DNA from: Stramenopiles sp. TOSAG23-3
Lineage: Eukaryota > Sar
DNA length: 17,029 nt
Direction of reading: 5' to 3'
Assembly: GCA_900128585.1 (NCBI GenBank)
Contig: LT642466.1
Location: 1-17,029, forward strand
Both the position numbers and the translations under genes were made by a program. Positions 1 to 9,616 of the stretch are shown piece after piece. The notes under the pieces are model-generated. The model ran no database searches. It was given only the letters and a program-made list of their open reading frames with translations, and was not told the DNA's origin. Every line of letters begins with the position of its first letter. The first letter of the stretch is position 1.

Positions 1-229
1 AGAGTCAGTCGTCAGTCGTCAGTCTAACTCATGCGAGTAGTAGAGTGTAATAGAAAAACTATAAAAATTACAGTAAAAAACGTATAACTTGTAGGTATAA
101 ACAATTTCTTCTTTGTATACCGCTTGTAAAATGCATGAAAATTTGATCGGAACAGATGTGCAACGGTTTATAATTGAACAAGTAAAGAACTAAACCAAAG
201 GTATTCTGGCAAGTGCTTTGCTAGTAAAT
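1..229. other. 5' flank of the ABC transporter gene
   Basis: AT-rich non-coding sequence. It holds three tandem copies of GTCAGTC at its left edge, a TATA-like TATAAAAA at 60-67, and a short upstream reading frame at 131-193 that would lie in the leader if transcription starts near 90. No other gene is visible. Promoter function is inferred only from position and composition. Confidence 0.4.
4..24. repeat. Tandem heptamer GTCAGTC x3
   Basis: Three exact adjacent copies of GTCAGTC. The window may begin inside a longer array, so the true copy number is unknown. Confidence 0.8.
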
Positions 230-3200
230 ATGTCAAAAGATGCTGGGCGCTCCCTTGAGGAGAGGGCCTCTTGCCTATCGCGGTTGTTCTTGAGCTGGTT
301 CACTGACGTGATGAACACTGGGAGCAAGAAAGTCCTGGAGCAGGAAGATTTGGGCGGATTGGCAAAGATTGACGAGTCGGAATATAATTACAATAAATTG
401 ATGGAATTGTGGGACGAGGAAGTGAACGAAAAAGGGGTGGAGAAGGCCCTGCTTATTCGCGTATGGTTCAGGTTTGTAGGTTTTTTAACGCTGGCAAAGC
501 TACTGCTCTTCGCAGTCCTTGATTTTAGCTTTCAGATTGCTTCCCCGCTTCTGTGTCGGCTGATAGTCAGGCACGTCGAAGGCACCGAAATCCAAAGCCA
601 GAATAATCTTGTGGCAATGGCGATCGGCCTCTCCCTCTGCCCGATGTTCTCTGGGTTTTTCAGGGCCCAGGTTGTCCTGTTATCGAAACGAAGAGCGCTG
701 CAGCTCTACGCAGCGCTAACCACGGCAATTTATCGTAAGACCATGCGCCTGTCCGCACTTGGAAAATCTACTGTTGAAACTGGTCAAATTATCAACATGT
801 TAACTGCGGATGCAAACAATTCAATTGAACGATCTGTGTTTATGATAATACCAATGATAGTCGCTGCGCCAGTGATAATTGTAATACTAACTATGATCTA
901 TAACACAATCGGGGGGAGCATGTTCGCAGGGTTCGGTGCGCTTCTTGTTGCGCTCCCCATCAGTGCGACGATCTTTGCTAACATCGTGAAATGGGTGCGG
1001 CAAATAACTGTGCGAGGAGACAAACGGGTGAAGATCCTCAACGAATTTATTTCGGGGATAAGAATAGTAAAGTTTTATGCGTGGGAAAAACCGTTCCAAG
1101 CGTTGATAGAGAAAGCCAGAGCCTACGAATTGCACGCTATTACGAAACATGCGTACTGGATGCAATGCGGGATAATGGTGGTATTTATGCAACTACCTAA
1201 CCTGATGCAGCTGTGCGTTTTCGTGGCGTACGCTCTGTCGGGTGGTTATTTTTCCGCGAGCAACGTGTTTACAACCCTTCAGCTGTTTAATGTCTTGCGG
1301 GGCCCCGTGACCCAGTTCCCTAGCGGGCTGTCGCAGTTGGCAAATTTAGTCGTTGCAATGAGGAGAATAGGAAATTTTCTGAAGCGAGGGGAGCGTGCGA
1401 AGAGTCTTGAAGAGCACCGAAGCTTTTCGAATGAAAAGGCTACTGGAGGAAAGCCCTGCATTGTGGTGAAAAATGGAACCTTTTCTTGGGTGTCAGACAA
1501 CAAGACAGCGACTGCGAGCGGTGAAGAATCTGAAAAGCCCGGAATTAGCGCAAAGAGCGAGGGAGCTGACAGTCAGAGCACTGGCGTGGAGCTGAAGGAA
1601 GTCAACGGTGCGACCGAGAATATTTCCGATAGCTTTTCACTCAGCGCCGTCGATCTCGAAATTATGCCAGGGGAGTTAGTGATGGTAGTTGGATTGGTGG
1701 GGTCTGGGAAATCATCCTTCATCAGTGCATTGCTGAATGAAATTCCACAAGAGCGTGGGAGCATCAGTGTTCTAGGGAAAACTTCGCTGATCGCTCAAAA
1801 TGCCTGGATTACCAATCAAACTTTGCGCAATAATATCTTGTTTGGAGAAGAGTTTGACCAAAAAAGATATAATGAGGTCATTGATGTCTGCGGTCTAGAG
1901 CAAGATTTGGAAGGTTTTGAGGATGGCGACCAAATTATGATTGGCGAAAGAGGCATCAATTTAAGCGGGGGTCAAAAGACTCGTGTTGGGTTGGCAAGAG
2001 CTTGCTACTCGAAGAGTGACATAGTGCTTCTTGACTGCCCTCTTGCTGCGGTCGATTCTCATGTTGCCGATCATATATTCAACAAGTGCATAAAGCGATT
2101 TTTGAAGGACCGGGCGCGAATATTTGCCACAAATCAAATTCAAAGGCTCAAGCACGCAGACAAGGTTCTTGTTTTGAAGGACGGGAAGTTTGTTTGCAAT
2201 GGTACGTATACTCACATTCGAGAGCATTTTCCTGAGGAGCTAGAGGCCCTTGGTTCCATTGAAGAAGACCCCGCCGGTCGAAGGCGACTCAGCAGCGTCG
2301 GCTCTGAAGCCTCCCTTGGCCTGGACGAAAACGATCGACAATCTGTTGAAGTTTCGGAAAAGGACGACGATGTTCGAAAAGGCAAGGAGCTTCATACGAA
2401 GGAGGAAAGGGAAGTGGGGCACGTTTCCACCGATGTGTGGAAATATTTTTTTCGAGCCGCGGGTTATTGGAATGCGTTTTTCGCAATTGCAGCCCTGTCC
2501 TCTTTCACTTATTTTCAAGTTGCCGTCAGCTTCATGCTACAGTTTTGGACGAATGACGTTGTGAGTCGCAAATATACCTTGGAAGACCTGGTGCCTCTTG
2601 ATAATTCTAGCACTGCTGTGCAAGGCGTCCAAGATGCCCTTGATCGGTACGATGAGCACGACAAAATGTGGCTTGGCCTGTACGGTGGCTCGGTCGCCGT
2701 GTCGCTCACCATTATGCTAATCGGTGGCGTTCTAATGGCAAGGTTGCGTGTGCGAGTCGCCAAATCGCTACATGAGAGCATGATAAATAAAATCATGCGC
2801 ACGCCGATAAGTTTTTTTGATGTGACGCCAGCGGGTAGAATTATGAATCGCTTCTCAAAAGAAATTAACTCTGTCGACACCACTATGACAATCATGATTG
2901 CATTCACTATGGTGACCATCAATTTTTGCCTGGCGTCGTTTCTGGCGATTGCTGTTGCAACGTACGGTCTATTTCTTGTTTTATTGGTGCCAATTTGGAT
3001 CATTTTCTATATATTGATTGGGTACATCCGGAACACTTCGATAGAAGTACAACGGTTGGAAGCGATTGCACGGAGTCCTATGTATTCAGCATCAACGGAA
3101 ATCTTGGGTGGCGTTGAGACAATTCGTGCGTTTGACCAAACAGACCGCTTCGAACAAACGTACAGAACGCATTTGAATAACCAGCTAGTTCCATTTTATT

Positions 3201-4267
3201 TCGCAAGGACCCTTGTGTTCGCATGGATGATGATGAGAGCAAATGCTCTATCTTCATTCATTGTCGCCGCAATTTTAGCCTTAGTGTTGTGGGTCCCTGA
3301 CCTTTTGCCTCCTGGGAATGTTGCGTTGGCTGTAACGTTCGGGCTCTCCTGCACTGAGATGATGATGCACATCGTCCAGGTGTCGGTGCAAGCAGAAATT
3401 CAAATGAACGCGGTGGAGCGAATAAAACACTTTTCAGAAAACTTACCAGAAGAAAAGCCATATGTTTTGGAGGATAGTGCTCCGCCGAAAGAATGGCCTT
3501 CGAAAGGAGAAATAGTTTTTAAAAGTATAGTTGCTGGTTATCGTGACGGCCCCGATATCATTAAAGGTATGTCCTTTGAAATTAAACCGAGAGAAAAGAT
3601 TGGTATAGTGGGTCGCACCGGTAGCGGCAAAAGCAGTATGCTGGTGCTGCTGTTTCGAATCATTGAAGCAAGAAGTGGAAGTGTTGTAATCGACGGAATC
3701 GATGTTTCTACAATCGGCTTGAACCACTTGCGTAGAAATTTGGGGATTATTCCGCAAACTCCCACAATGTTTTCTGGGTCGCTGCGGCACAACATTGATC
3801 CCTTTGAGGAACATACCGATGAAGAGATATGGGAAGTGCTGGAAAAGGTTAACTTGAAGAGCGTTGCATCAGCGCTTCCCGAAAAGTTAGAACACATGGT
3901 CTCAGAAGGTGGAACCAACTTTTCTGTGGGCCAACGGCAGCTTCTTTGCATGGCGAGAGCTCTTTTGCTGGATCCAAAAATACTGCTCCTTGACGAAGCA
4001 ACTGCTCAAGTAGATCAAATGAACGATAGTATGTTGCAGCGCATGATTCGTACTTGTTTTGCTGAGAAAACGGTACTGACTATTGCGCACCGTTTAGAGA
4101 CAATAATGGACAGTGACCGTGTGATGGTGTTGGACGACGGACACTTGAAAGAGTTTGACTCCCCTGCAAACCTGCTGCAAAAGGAGGGTGAAGAAGCTTT
4201 ATTTCGAGCTTTGGTGTATGCTGAAGGAGAAGAGAATGGCAGAAGATTGGAGGGTTTGGTCACTTGA
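230..4267 (+). CDS. ABCC (MRP-type) full ABC transporter
   Basis: A 1345-residue full-length ATP-binding cassette exporter of subfamily C, arranged TMD1-NBD1-TMD2-NBD2 and lacking the N-terminal TMD0 of long MRPs. TMD1 spans about residues 80-370 and TMD2 about 735-1055. NBD1 has an A-loop Trp420, Walker A GLVGSGKSS (488-496), signature LSGGQ (578-582) and Walker B ending at Asp602. NBD2 has Walker A GRTGSGKSS (1128-1136), signature FSVGQ (1231-1235), Walker B with catalytic Glu1256, and H-loop His1287. NBD1 looks catalytically weak: Cys603 stands at the carboxylate position and Asn635 at the H-loop position. A low-complexity stretch of about 47 residues is inserted after Trp420. The open frame extends to a TTG at 218, but the first ATG is at 230. 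The family moves organic anions and glutathione conjugates across plasma or vacuolar membranes; the substrate here is unknown. The family call is secure. Confidence 0.95.
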   Translation: MSKDAGRSLEERASCLSRLFLSWFTDVMNTGSKKVLEQEDLGGLAKIDESEYNYNKLMELWDEEVNEKGVEKALLIRVWFRFVGFLTLAKLLLFAVLDFSFQIASPLLCRLIVRHVEGTEIQSQNNLVAMAIGLSLCPMFSGFFRAQVVLLSKRRALQLYAALTTAIYRKTMRLSALGKSTVETGQIINMLTADANNSIERSVFMIIPMIVAAPVIIVILTMIYNTIGGSMFAGFGALLVALPISATIFANIVKWVRQITVRGDKRVKILNEFISGIRIVKFYAWEKPFQALIEKARAYELHAITKHAYWMQCGIMVVFMQLPNLMQLCVFVAYALSGGYFSASNVFTTLQLFNVLRGPVTQFPSGLSQLANLVVAMRRIGNFLKRGERAKSLEEHRSFSNEKATGGKPCIVVKNGTFSWVSDNKTATASGEESEKPGISAKSEGADSQSTGVELKEVNGATENISDSFSLSAVDLEIMPGELVMVVGLVGSGKSSFISALLNEIPQERGSISVLGKTSLIAQNAWITNQTLRNNILFGEEFDQKRYNEVIDVCGLEQDLEGFEDGDQIMIGERGINLSGGQKTRVGLARACYSKSDIVLLDCPLAAVDSHVADHIFNKCIKRFLKDRARIFATNQIQRLKHADKVLVLKDGKFVCNGTYTHIREHFPEELEALGSIEEDPAGRRRLSSVGSEASLGLDENDRQSVEVSEKDDDVRKGKELHTKEEREVGHVSTDVWKYFFRAAGYWNAFFAIAALSSFTYFQVAVSFMLQFWTNDVVSRKYTLEDLVPLDNSSTAVQGVQDALDRYDEHDKMWLGLYGGSVAVSLTIMLIGGVLMARLRVRVAKSLHESMINKIMRTPISFFDVTPAGRIMNRFSKEINSVDTTMTIMIAFTMVTINFCLASFLAIAVATYGLFLVLLVPIWIIFYILIGYIRNTSIEVQRLEAIARSPMYSASTEILGGVETIRAFDQTDRFEQTYRTHLNNQLVPFYFARTLVFAWMMMRANALSSFIVAAILALVLWVPDLLPPGNVALAVTFGLSCTEMMMHIVQVSVQAEIQMNAVERIKHFSENLPEEKPYVLEDSAPPKEWPSKGEIVFKSIVAGYRDGPDIIKGMSFEIKPREKIGIVGRTGSGKSSMLVLLFRIIEARSGSVVIDGIDVSTIGLNHLRRNLGIIPQTPTMFSGSLRHNIDPFEEHTDEEIWEVLEKVNLKSVASALPEKLEHMVSEGGTNFSVGQRQLLCMARALLLDPKILLLDEATAQVDQMNDSMLQRMIRTCFAEKTVLTIAHRLETIMDSDRVMVLDDGHLKEFDSPANLLQKEGEEALFRALVYAEGEENGRRLEGLVT

Positions 4268-4594
4268 TGTTTGAAAATGCAATTTCAAGCGGCTTTAATT
4301 TACGAAGTACTTCTTACTTTTTATTTAAGAAGAGTATGATATAGTTAAATTTTATCGTCTTCATGTATACTGCGAACTTATCCTCTGCTCCTGATTTACT
4401 ATCATAATGCAATAAAACAAATATGATATACTTTTTGTAACAGCAAGGATTCTATTTTGTTAGTCGCAAAATTAGATCAGTTCTATACAATTGGGATAAC
4501 ATAATCTTGAGAGTCTTAAAACATACTTGAAAAACAGTTTTAAAAAACACTTTTTAAGAAAAGGTTAATAATTTATCCCCCCGCCGCCACACCT
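4268..4594. other. Convergent 3' gap between ABC transporter and NEK kinase
   Basis: A 327-bp AT-rich gap between two converging stop codons, presumably holding both 3' UTRs. It contains a plus-strand AATAAA at 4411-4416, a minus-strand AATAAA (TTTATT at 4320-4325) and two copies of TATGATATA (4335-4343, 4422-4430). No coding or RNA gene is seen. Confidence 0.6.
4411..4416 (+). terminator. Candidate polyadenylation signal AATAAA (ABC transporter)
   Basis: An exact AATAAA hexamer about 145 nt past the transporter stop codon, followed by T-rich sequence. The distance suits a short 3' UTR. In AT-rich DNA the hexamer also occurs by chance, and poly(A) signal use in this lineage is unknown. Confidence 0.35.
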
Positions 4595-7500
4595 TTACTC
4601 AAATGCTCCAGCAGTGCCTTTTTTATTGCTTTCGTAGTTCCGGCACATATCTGCTAACTTTGCCAACTCTGTGGGCGTAAGAGCCCCATGCTGAATGCTC
4701 TTCCTGCTCAAACAGTCCAAGTCCTTTGCGGTAGGCGCTCTGCCAGTCGTCACTTTGTCTTTTGACCGATGCCGAGACTGCTGTTGCCGCCGCCTTGTAT
4801 GTGCTGGCTGGTACACAGTTTCTTGTTCATACTGTTCTAAAAACTGACCATTTTCTGGCGTTTTTAGGGCAACTTTCTTCGTTCGTTTTCCCGAGTTTCG
4901 AGTGTTCGCTGCTAACTCAATGAATTTACGGTCAAACTCTAATACGACTACTTCCTCGACAGCGTTTATGTTCTCTTCTTCAAAGTGCAGCAACACTTCT
5001 GACACATTGTTGGAGTCTGATTTCGTGTCCTGGTTTACGTCAAATAGAAACCATCGCTCGTATTCTGAATTCCCGGATATTTGAATGGGGTCGAACACTT
5101 TTACCGTTTCAAATGAATTCACCCCTGCTCGTTCCCAGCGGACTTTGAACGTCTTCAACCGCGGATTCTTGTTTCCGCGCGCTTTGTACAAAATGCACAA
5201 GTTCTTTGCCGTTGCCTGGAGCTGAAAGGGGCAATGGTTGCGCCATACTCTACTCTTTGCAACAGAACCTTTTCTTCGCCCGGGTTTATTTTTTTCATTT
5301 TGAACCCTTTGCCATCGGTATAACCCAGTGAAACGGTGCCCCATCATTGCATCGTCAACAGACAGGTTTAGTCCGAAAAATTGTGGGTCAAATGTTAGCC
5401 CTCCAGCAAATCGACTTGGGGAGTACTTGCCAGGTGAAGCAACCGGTCGCTTCGGGGACTTACTGGATGGAACAAAAGAAGGAGAAAGCGGAACTTGCCG
5501 CCCAACACTGTTCGATCCCCAGGACGCGCCCTTGCTGAAAGAATACTGCGTTGGTGGTCTGATGGCTTTGCCCTCTGTTGCCATGCGTCGAGGGGCCGGG
5601 GTCGTCTTTGATAAAAGCGCTTCTTCCGTCGCAAAGGCTTTCTTAATTGGCGGGGTGCTTTCTCTGATGACTACATCCTGCTCGTAGAGTAAATCAGCAA
5701 AGTTTTTGGGCTGCAATGGGCTGTCTGTAGTAAATTCTGGGGAGTCCATGCTCCGGCCACTATCAAGAAAACGGGTTCGCTTCACGAACCTTGGTGGTGG
5801 CGAGACGAACGACAAGCTTTTGGCACTGGTTTTGAGGCTCGTTTGTACCGCCGCTGAGTTGTCTTTGCTGCGATCCTCGAACCCTCTTCCGGACGATTCA
5901 TGTGAAATATTTTTCGACTCGCTAAACGAGTCGAATCGAATGCGCGCTATTGACGGTGGAAGGTCTATTTGGGGCGATGGTGTCGCCATGCACCTGTCCA
6001 TGCTACTGTACGCAAAAGCGCTGTCGCTGTGCGGAAATTTTTGCAACCTTTCGACCGTCGACGTCTTGGGTGAAATACTCTCCATGGCATTAGAGTGGAC
6101 GTTTTCGTCTCTCTCGCTGGCAGGGAAGGTTTTCGAGCGATAGTATTCTCTCTGGCCTTCGCAAAAGCCTTGGTGCGATCCCTGGGCATCAACGCCTACA
6201 GAGGTTTCATTGGACGCGCCAGTCGACGGTGGTTTCAAAGACTCGGGCTCCTTTGCCGCTGTTGCCCCAACGGTTGCAGCAGGCATTGGCTTTGGGCACG
6301 TTGTCTCGGTGTGTGCAACAACAGCTGCATCGTTGCCCGTGTCCAAATTTTCGGCAATGCTCTGGAACCCTTCGCCTTTGTTGCGGTTCACTTCACAACG
6401 AGGTCGGTTGGTTTCTTCATCGCTGCGTAGCTTTCCCTCCGTCAACTCGGGAAACGTATCTTCTACTGAAGCGCCGCTAACTTTTTGGCGAAAAGCCTGC
6501 TTTTTCGTCCGGGCAATACCTTGGGCATAGTCTTTCTCAAGCTCTGCTTCAACAGCTTCGTGACTACATCTACTATTTGATGTTCCTTTCCCTTTGCTAT
6601 TTTCACCACCCATGCCCTTCGCGATCGGCGAGGACAATCCTCCAATAGGAAGCGCTGGCCTGGGAGACGGCGTTGTGGCGATAACGCGTGACGAAAGAGG
6701 GGACAACTGCTTGCTCGTGAAGAAAACCGGCTCTGCACTTTCTCCGCTCCTGTTGGCAAAAGGTATTGGGCTTGGATTCGGGGACGACACTGGGGTCGTT
6801 CGATCGTATCCATTGTCCGAAACAGAGTCGGAATGGCGCCCTTTTCTATTTGGGGTCGGAATGTTCCGTCGTTGTGGAGTTGGTGGCCGACTTCGTTGAC
6901 GAGAGCGGCTTCGCTCATCCTCCAGCATTCGCTTGGCCTCTAGATACAGTGTCTTGTTCTTCTTCACTTTCGAATCCAAAAGTTTGTTGTGCTCCTCTAA
7001 ATGCTTGACCCGGTTTAGCAACGACTTTTTCTCCTTTCGTGCCGAACAAAGCTTTCCTTTGTACTGATCTAGCTCCACAGTTTTTTCCTCCAGTTTAGAT
7101 TCCAAGCGACTATTGTGATCTTTCAAAGATTCGATCGTTCGGTTTAACGCGGCAAACTTTTTCTTGTTCTCCTCCCGCTCTGCCTTCCGCTCGCGCCCCA
7201 TCGTGTACAGGCGGGAAATGGCTCGCTTGCCTTCCTGCAGTTCCTCGTGCATCTCGTCCCGGTATTTGTTCAACGCCTCGACCTTTCGTCGGAATTTACT
7301 ATCGGGTAACAATTTAAGAACCGGGCCATAACCTAAAATCTGGCCGACAGTTGGTCGAAAATTGGCATCTTTTTCCAACATTTTCGTAATCACAAACTGC
7401 AGTTCTTTGCTGTATACGTCAGGGATTTTCGGGGGCTCCGTGAAGCAAATTTTCTGCATGAGTGCCATGGTAGTCTTGGCTTCAAATGGCTTTCGTAGGC

Positions 7501-8293
7501 ACGCCATTTCGTACATTAAACAGCCAAACGACCACACGTCGCTTTTTTCATTGTATGGCTCCTCTTTGCACAGTTCGGGGGAAAAATAGAGAGGAGTGCC
7601 CACCTGGGAAAATGCGTTCACCGACGCCGGGCCAAACTCACGAACTAGTCCTAAATCACCGATCTTGATGTTTAAATTGGCGTCCAAAAAGATATTTTGT
7701 GCTTTGATGTCTCGGTGCAATATGCGGTTTGCGTGAAGGTACGCTAACCCTTCACATATCTGAATGAGATATTCCCACAATACCTTTTCGTCAAAAAGAG
7801 TCTTGTTCCTCGTCTGTAACTCTATCATCCCGGACAGGTCCCCCCGTGGGGCATGTTCCATGATAATTTGAATGGCTCGCCCGTCGACGCAAGACTCGTG
7901 AAACTTGACGATGTTTGGATGGTCCAGTTTTCGCATGACTAAGTGTTCGGACATGCTCAAGTTTATTTGCTGCGCAGTCAAACCGTCCAGCGGGACTTTT
8001 TTCAAAACAAATACTTTGTTGTCCCGCTTACGGCTCACCTTGAATATTTCACCGTACATTCCGGACCCTAGCTTTTCCAATACGTTGTACTCGTACTGAA
8101 AGGACGTGTTTTGGCCATGAATTACTGCGTTATTGCCGACGCTCACGCTGCTGCTGGGGCGTTTCTGCGGCACGGGACCCTGCTGCTGGTGGTTCGTTTG
8201 CTGCTCCCTGGCTGCAGCTCGCGCGTGGCACTGGCCGTGGGATTTCGAGCCACCAATCGGCGAGGAGACAACCCCGGAGGAATTCTTTCTCAT
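4595..8293 (-). CDS. NEK-family Ser/Thr protein kinase with long coiled-coil and novel C-terminal tail
   Basis: A 1232-residue protein with an N-terminal kinase domain (about 68-325). The glycine loop is GSGMYG (76-81), the ATP lysine Lys98, the catalytic loop HRD (193-195), the Mg-binding motif DLG (213-215) and the APE-equivalent SPE (238-240). DLG in place of DFG, together with the VGTPLYFSPE activation segment, resembles NEK6/7-type NIMA-related kinases. All catalytic residues are present. A charged coiled coil follows (about 337-462), then some 490 residues of Ser/Pro-rich disorder with many SP/TP sites, several in the CDK form S/T-P-x-K/R. Near the C-terminus is a beta-rich region (about 977-1127) that I cannot assign. 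NEKs act in mitosis, centrosomes and cilia; the coiled coil suggests dimerisation and the SP/TP sites suggest cell-cycle phosphorylation. The frame opens at a TTG eight codons earlier; ATG at 8293 is the first in-frame Met after an in-frame TAA. Confidence 0.92.
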   Translation of the reverse strand: MRKNSSGVVSSPIGGSKSHGQCHARAAAREQQTNHQQQGPVPQKRPSSSVSVGNNAVIHGQNTSFQYEYNVLEKLGSGMYGEIFKVSRKRDNKVFVLKKVPLDGLTAQQINLSMSEHLVMRKLDHPNIVKFHESCVDGRAIQIIMEHAPRGDLSGMIELQTRNKTLFDEKVLWEYLIQICEGLAYLHANRILHRDIKAQNIFLDANLNIKIGDLGLVREFGPASVNAFSQVGTPLYFSPELCKEEPYNEKSDVWSFGCLMYEMACLRKPFEAKTTMALMQKICFTEPPKIPDVYSKELQFVITKMLEKDANFRPTVGQILGYGPVLKLLPDSKFRRKVEALNKYRDEMHEELQEGKRAISRLYTMGRERKAEREENKKKFAALNRTIESLKDHNSRLESKLEEKTVELDQYKGKLCSARKEKKSLLNRVKHLEEHNKLLDSKVKKNKTLYLEAKRMLEDERSRSRQRSRPPTPQRRNIPTPNRKGRHSDSVSDNGYDRTTPVSSPNPSPIPFANRSGESAEPVFFTSKQLSPLSSRVIATTPSPRPALPIGGLSSPIAKGMGGENSKGKGTSNSRCSHEAVEAELEKDYAQGIARTKKQAFRQKVSGASVEDTFPELTEGKLRSDEETNRPRCEVNRNKGEGFQSIAENLDTGNDAAVVAHTETTCPKPMPAATVGATAAKEPESLKPPSTGASNETSVGVDAQGSHQGFCEGQREYYRSKTFPASERDENVHSNAMESISPKTSTVERLQKFPHSDSAFAYSSMDRCMATPSPQIDLPPSIARIRFDSFSESKNISHESSGRGFEDRSKDNSAAVQTSLKTSAKSLSFVSPPPRFVKRTRFLDSGRSMDSPEFTTDSPLQPKNFADLLYEQDVVIRESTPPIKKAFATEEALLSKTTPAPRRMATEGKAIRPPTQYSFSKGASWGSNSVGRQVPLSPSFVPSSKSPKRPVASPGKYSPSRFAGGLTFDPQFFGLNLSVDDAMMGHRFTGLYRWQRVQNEKNKPGRRKGSVAKSRVWRNHCPFQLQATAKNLCILYKARGNKNPRLKTFKVRWERAGVNSFETVKVFDPIQISGNSEYERWFLFDVNQDTKSDSNNVSEVLLHFEEENINAVEEVVVLEFDRKFIELAANTRNSGKRTKKVALKTPENGQFLEQYEQETVYQPAHTRRRQQQSRHRSKDKVTTGRAPTAKDLDCLSRKSIQHGALTPTELAKLADMCRNYESNKKGTAGAFE

Positions 8294-8706
8294 CTTGGGC
8301 GGAAAAATCGTTCTCAATTAGTCTACTATGCGAAAGCGTGCTATTACAGCTATCAGACCACAAACCAGCAGGCCCAAATGAAAAACGTTGAGTGCAAGTG
8401 GGCTACGTTCCTCGAAAGCGTCTCAAAGAACCGTACTACTGCAACTGTGAGGAAAACCGAAAGCAAGTCCGTGCAAACAAAGATCAAACGAATCAGGTTC
8501 TGCTTCTCTCTTGCGGTGGTGGGTGTTGTTTCCGCTTTACCAATTTTTTATGCGAGAAAAGAGAAAAAACAGATACGCTTATTATCAGGAATGATTTCTA
8601 AATAGAATCGTTGGAGAATGTTACCTTCCTGCGCATGCATGTCCCATTGCAATAATACTTTTCTTCAATCCTAATTCGTTTAGGAATAGGAAATACTTGT
8701 CATCTC

Positions 8707-8895
8707 TATAATAATAATAACAAAATCAATTATTATTTATTATTTTTTATTATATTATTATTTTTTTTTTTTCAATGTGATTATTAATATAGAAATAACA
8801 AGGGAACAATAATTCTAAAAAATCCTTTTTTCTTTTTTTATTTATTATATTTATTTATTATTATTTTTTAATCTTCTTCTTCTCTTCTTCTTCTC
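8707..8895. repeat. AT-rich simple-sequence block (ATT/TTA and CTT runs)
   Basis: Interspersed ATT/TTTA triplet and tetramer runs, a T homopolymer near 8761-8772, and a CTT tract at about 8872-8895. This is a composite of degenerate microsatellites with no coding potential. Confidence 0.7.
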
Positions 8896-9566
8896 TTTTT
8901 GTGGGAATCGTTTTCAAGTTTGAAATATTCAACTCCAACAACAATATTTTATATATAAATAACACTAATACATATATTATTAATAACAACAACAAGAGAA
9001 GAATATTTTAGATAAATTTAATAAAAACACGCCAAAAAACATTTCTTTTTAATTTATTTTTAATTTATTTAATAAATAGTTCTAGCAGGGAAATAGATTT
9101 GGACTGTAGTGTTAGAGTTCAAGAGTATTTGTGCTATTTTAGTACAGCACACAGTATGATGGAGCATATTTATTTAACCAGGGCTAACTAACTAACTAGT
9201 GTACTAGAGAAAGAAGAGGACCTGACATTTGTATTAGTCGGTCTAAACTAAATAAGTAATAAATAAATGTATTCTTTGAAATAATGAATAGGAAGCCAAG
9301 TATCCTTCCAAAAATCAAATTTTTATTGGGGAAAAATTATTTAAGAATACAAATTATTATACTTATAGTTCAAATTTTGAAAATTATCGTAAATGAAGAG
9401 CAAGAAATTACTACATAGAATTATCATGAAATAAAGTTTGATGGTCCAACTTTCAATGCTCTGGTCTTGCTATTAGACTATTAGTACGGTACAGTAGCAC
9501 AGTTGTTTCCAGATGATTCCAGTGTCACGTATGTAGAAAGAACGTAGAGCAACCAGAAAGAAGCAC

Positions 9567-9616
9567 AGCAAAGCAAAGCAAAGCAAAGCAAAGCAAAGCA
9601 AAGCAAAGCAAAGCAA
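9567..9616. repeat. Microsatellite (AGCAA)10
   Basis: Ten exact tandem copies of AGCAA, followed by a purine-rich AAAAAGA-type tract. The minus-strand frame across it reads repeated Leu-Cys-Phe-Ala and is an artefact of the repeat. An exact array of this length is likely polymorphic in copy number. Confidence 0.95.

Noticed and set aside
218-229. TTG-initiated four-residue extension of the ABC transporter
   Set aside because: A eukaryotic gene should use the first good ATG, at 230; the upstream residues come only from allowing TTG as a start.
2515-3003. Minus-strand frame of 162 codons within the ABC transporter
   Set aside because: It is antisense to the second transmembrane domain, with no domain of its own; the sense strand is clearly coding.
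8111-8605. Plus-strand frame of 164 codons at the kinase 5' end
   Set aside because: It lies largely antisense to the kinase N-terminus, opens at TTG and shows no recognisable domain; it is a shadow frame that runs into the leader.
8669-8685. Small hairpin TCCTAA-TTCGT-TTAGGA
   Set aside because: A six-base-pair stem in AT-rich DNA is expected by chance, and no terminator or RNA context supports it.
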